Assembly: GCA_012329065.1 (NCBI GenBank)
Contig: JAAXPZ010000052.1
Location: 1 to 33,039, forward strand
Length of the DNA: 33,039 bases
Source of the DNA: Sulfurovum sp.
GTDB taxonomy: Bacteria; Campylobacterota; Campylobacteria; Campylobacterales; Sulfurovaceae
Reading direction: 5' to 3'
Positions 30,938-33,039 of the stretch are shown piece after piece (the stretch's first letter is position 1; the number at the start of each line of letters is the position of its first letter). Below the pieces are notes generated by a model, which did not search any database, had not been told where the DNA came from, and saw nothing but the letters and a program-made list of their open reading frames with translations. The position numbers and the translations under genes were made by a program.

Positions 30938-30952
30938 CAAATTGACATATTT

Positions 30953-32920
30953 TTAAAGTTCCATCTCTTCTTTACTCAATTTCTCCACCAATTCAGTCAT
31001 AATCACAGCCTGAGCAATATTCACTTCGCTTATCTTTACCCGTATTTTATCAAAAAGCATGACATTGTCTCCATGTAGATTGACAGTAATACCTTTGATG
31101 TTTCCAAGAAGTACCGCTTTTGCAGATTTTCCTGCTTCAGTGACTTCTGCGTCAAAGACCTCGTTTAGGTGTTGCTCTGCCCATCTGGCAAACTTTCGGT
31201 CTCTAAAATCCCATTCACATTTGGTCGCTTCTCGTTCTAATTCGCTCACTCTAGCACATAATGGCTCTATGTTTCGCAGCAGGTACTCTTGCTCCTGAAT
31301 ATCTTCTAGGAGTTGAGCTTTGATTAGGCGGTGTAGGATTAGGTCGGAGTATCTTCTGATGGGAGAGGTGAAGTGGCTGTAAAACTTAAATCCTAGCCCA
31401 AAATGACCCACATTGAAGGCAGAATAATTTGCCTGTCTGAGTGACTTGATAATCATAGAATCTACCTCAGGTGCAAGATTCATCTTCTCTGCCTCTGCTT
31501 GAATGGCACGAATCAATGATGGGCTATCCTCGTAGTTGTCGACATATAATCCAATCGCCGCTAGTTCACCCAATAACGCTTCTATGCGTGAGAGTTGTGG
31601 TGGTTCATGAATACGAAATATCCCATCTCCAACACCTTTAAATCTTGTGGCGGCAGATTGATTGGCTAGGAGCATGCACTCTTCTATGAGAGAATGTGAT
31701 GCTGTGCCTGTCTCTATTTCTGTACTTTTTAGTAAATGCTCTTGGGTCAATGTCAACCTAGTCTCTTCACTACGAAAATCAAAACCTTTTCTCAGTCTAC
31801 TGTTGTGTAGTTTTTGAGTGACATTATAGAGTGGGATTAGCCAGTTTAGTATGTCGATTATGGCTTGATTGTCACCAGCGTATCTATTGTCAAGTATTTT
31901 GTCCACAGAGTCATAATTGAATCTATACCTTGAGTGGATAATGGCCTCAAAAAATTCCTCTGATATGGGTGTGAACGAATCTCTATCTAGCGCTATCTTT
32001 GCCACAAAAGCAAGTCGGTCAACTGTTGGCTTGAGGGAGCAAATGTTTTCGCTCAGTTCTCTTGGTAACATAGGGAAAGATTTGTGCGGCAGATAGGTAG
32101 TAAAACCTCTCTTTTTTGCTTCTTTGTCAATCTCACAAAAAAACGGCACATAATGGCTTACATCGGCTATGGCGACATAAAGAGTATAGCTTCTTGTGTC
32201 AAAATATATCGCATCATCAAAATCTTTTGCAGTCACTGGGTCGATGGTACAGAAATCCAAATCTCTGAGATCTACCCTGTCTTTATATTCGCTTCCATCC
32301 ACCTCTGATTCTACTTCAAGAGCCTCTTTTATGCATTCGTCTGGGAATTTGTCATGTCGATTATAAAGAGCCAAAGATATTTTCTCATCTACCCTTGGAT
32401 CATCTAGATGTCCAAAAACTTCCAGTACTTTGCTATCTTCTGCATTGACTTTAAGTACAGTACCGATTTTGAATGCTTTTAGATCCATTCCTTCCATTGC
32501 TGCATGTGTTGGTTCTGCAGTTTTGATATTTAGTATAGAGAAGTTTCCTTGTTGATCGCGATGGGTATAAGCTATGATGTGCAGGTGAGCTTTTTCTATC
32601 ACCATCATCACTTTTGCAGATGCTCTGCCTCTGCGGGCTATGATTCGTTTGGCTACTACTATGTCCTCATGACCAGCAGAACCTATATCATCAGGCTCTA
32701 CAAGCAGGTCTCTCTCCTCTTTTCGATGTGCTTCTAGGTATCCTCTGCCATCTTTGCCCATATAGAGTCTTCCAGCACGATAAAGTGAGCCAAGCTTCCA
32801 CAGTCCATCTATCTCTTCAATAGCTTCTAGCATCTTGAGCGACTGAAATATATTTTGGTTCTCTTGCTCTATATCTGAGGGTAGGAAACCGTTGATGAGC
32901 TGAATTGTGAAAGGAGTCAT
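30953..32920 (-). CDS. rnr: Ribonuclease R (RNB family exoribonuclease)
   Basis: A 655-residue 3'-5' exoribonuclease that degrades structured RNA. A cold-shock-like region (about 45-110) precedes the RNB domain. The catalytic metal site is DLDFCTIDPVTAKDFDDAIY (residues 220-239) with D227, D233, D235 and D236. HFGLGFKFYSHFTSPIRRYSDLILHRLI further on is the second conserved stretch. The C-terminal S1 domain is short. The ATG at 32920 has only a weak ribosome site and overlaps the stop of a 28-codon upstream frame. It ends at a terminator; the R-M cassette follows. Confidence 0.92.
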   Translation of the reverse strand: MTPFTIQLINGFLPSDIEQENQNIFQSLKMLEAIEEIDGLWKLGSLYRAGRLYMGKDGRGYLEAHRKEERDLLVEPDDIGSAGHEDIVVAKRIIARRGRASAKVMMVIEKAHLHIIAYTHRDQQGNFSILNIKTAEPTHAAMEGMDLKAFKIGTVLKVNAEDSKVLEVFGHLDDPRVDEKISLALYNRHDKFPDECIKEALEVESEVDGSEYKDRVDLRDLDFCTIDPVTAKDFDDAIYFDTRSYTLYVAIADVSHYVPFFCEIDKEAKKRGFTTYLPHKSFPMLPRELSENICSLKPTVDRLAFVAKIALDRDSFTPISEEFFEAIIHSRYRFNYDSVDKILDNRYAGDNQAIIDILNWLIPLYNVTQKLHNSRLRKGFDFRSEETRLTLTQEHLLKSTEIETGTASHSLIEECMLLANQSAATRFKGVGDGIFRIHEPPQLSRIEALLGELAAIGLYVDNYEDSPSLIRAIQAEAEKMNLAPEVDSMIIKSLRQANYSAFNVGHFGLGFKFYSHFTSPIRRYSDLILHRLIKAQLLEDIQEQEYLLRNIEPLCARVSELEREATKCEWDFRDRKFARWAEQHLNEVFDAEVTEAGKSAKAVLLGNIKGITVNLHGDNVMLFDKIRVKISEVNIAQAVIMTELVEKLSKEEMEL

Positions 32921-33003
32921 GTTTTAAAGCCTGTGCCTTCAAGAGTGAAGAGTATAGGCATGGGTCGAAAGGCAATGTTTTTATTTGTTTGATTGTTTTT
33001 CAT
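32917..33003 (-). CDS. Possible leaderless 28-aa leader ORF overlapping the rnr start
   Basis: ATG at 33003 begins MKNNQTNKNIAFRPMPILFT and ends after 28 residues at a TGA that overlaps the rnr ATG (ATGA). The upstream TATAAT box lies only six bases before this ATG, so a transcript would begin at or next to the start codon. The overlap could couple translation to rnr, which lacks a good Shine-Dalgarno site. It may be chance; no family is recognised. Confidence 0.25.
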   Translation of the reverse strand: MKNNQTNKNIAFRPMPILFTLEGTGFKT

Positions 33004-33009
33004 GAGGAG

Positions 33010-33015
33010 ATTATA
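33010..33015 (-). promoter_or_regulatory. Candidate -10 element for rnr
   Basis: A perfect TATAAT on the minus strand (33015-33010) lies 90 bases upstream of the rnr ATG. It is the best promoter-like box in the gap 32921-33039, which otherwise holds only the short frame described above. Confidence 0.45.
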
Positions 33016-33039
33016 GCTTATTGCAGTTTTAAGTAATAA

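Noticed and set aside
28164-30950. Complex multi-gene defence island
   Set aside because: Apart from the three R-M genes, the neighbours are rnr and holA, both housekeeping. The CPBP protease at 338 is far away and has no defence context.
1-33039. CRISPR arrays, tRNA or rRNA genes
   Set aside because: No regularly spaced repeats were seen on reading, and no cloverleaf with a TTCRA-type T loop or rRNA core sequence was recognised. A covariance-model scan would be needed to exclude tRNAs fully.

Overview
The window reads as a chromosomal segment of a campylobacterotal (epsilonproteobacterial) bacterium of the Sulfurovum/Sulfurimonas type. This is inferred from the AT-rich, densely packed genes, the long campylobacterotal form of DapD, the tsaE-lptB pair, the Helicobacter-type cysteine-rich Sel1 lipoprotein, and the rnr / holA / rpsF-ssb-rpsR block. 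No tRNA, rRNA, CRISPR array or intact insertion sequence was recognised.

Left part (1-6750) is accessory and envelope related. It starts with the tail of a cut-off gene and a 58-residue orphan ORF, then a CPBP membrane protease. A leftward group follows: a flavin-dependent oleate hydratase, a YcgJ-like secreted protein and a GlsB-like stress membrane protein. Next is a rightward, partly overlapping group: a small membrane protein, a lipoprotein, an L,D-transpeptidase, a shortened PliI-like lysozyme inhibitor, a shortened outer-membrane protein and a DUF805 protein. Between 6201 and 6751 there are only decayed remnants of mobile-element-like and zinc-ribbon genes.

Central part (6752-14908) is a tight rightward housekeeping run: acpP, fabF, accA (fatty-acid synthesis), dedA, coaX, hisG, a methyltransferase and a Sel1-type lipoprotein. 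Leftward genes follow: a membrane-anchored unknown and a DUF779 / aldehyde dehydrogenase pair. moeA (rightward) faces a periplasmic nickel superoxide dismutase (leftward) across a bidirectional hairpin. A six-helix membrane protein and a TonB-dependent receptor complete this leftward group.

Right part (19228-33039) opens with a structured 320-base intergenic region. A rightward run follows: dapD, a 77-residue unknown, an S4 protein, trpD, tsaE, lptB. The rest is leftward: a small lipoprotein, a lipoprotein HExxH metallopeptidase, then rpsR, ssb, rpsF, holA, a restriction-modification cassette and rnr.

The most interesting locus is 28164-30950. A type II restriction-modification cassette (intact C5-cytosine methyltransferase, restriction endonuclease with a B3-like DNA-binding region, and a second C5 methyltransferase reduced by two in-frame internal deletions) sits between rnr and holA. 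It has its own promoter and a terminator that cuts it off from rnr, and its last stop codon overlaps the holA start codon. The essential holA gene therefore appears to be translated downstream of a dead methyltransferase gene that has kept its reading frame. Other points of note are a nickel SOD with a Sec signal peptide ending exactly at the nickel hook, an oleate hydratase lacking the usual catalytic glutamate, a candidate S6:S18 autoregulatory hairpin before rpsF, and a possible small RNA or small ORF between the TonB receptor and dapD.
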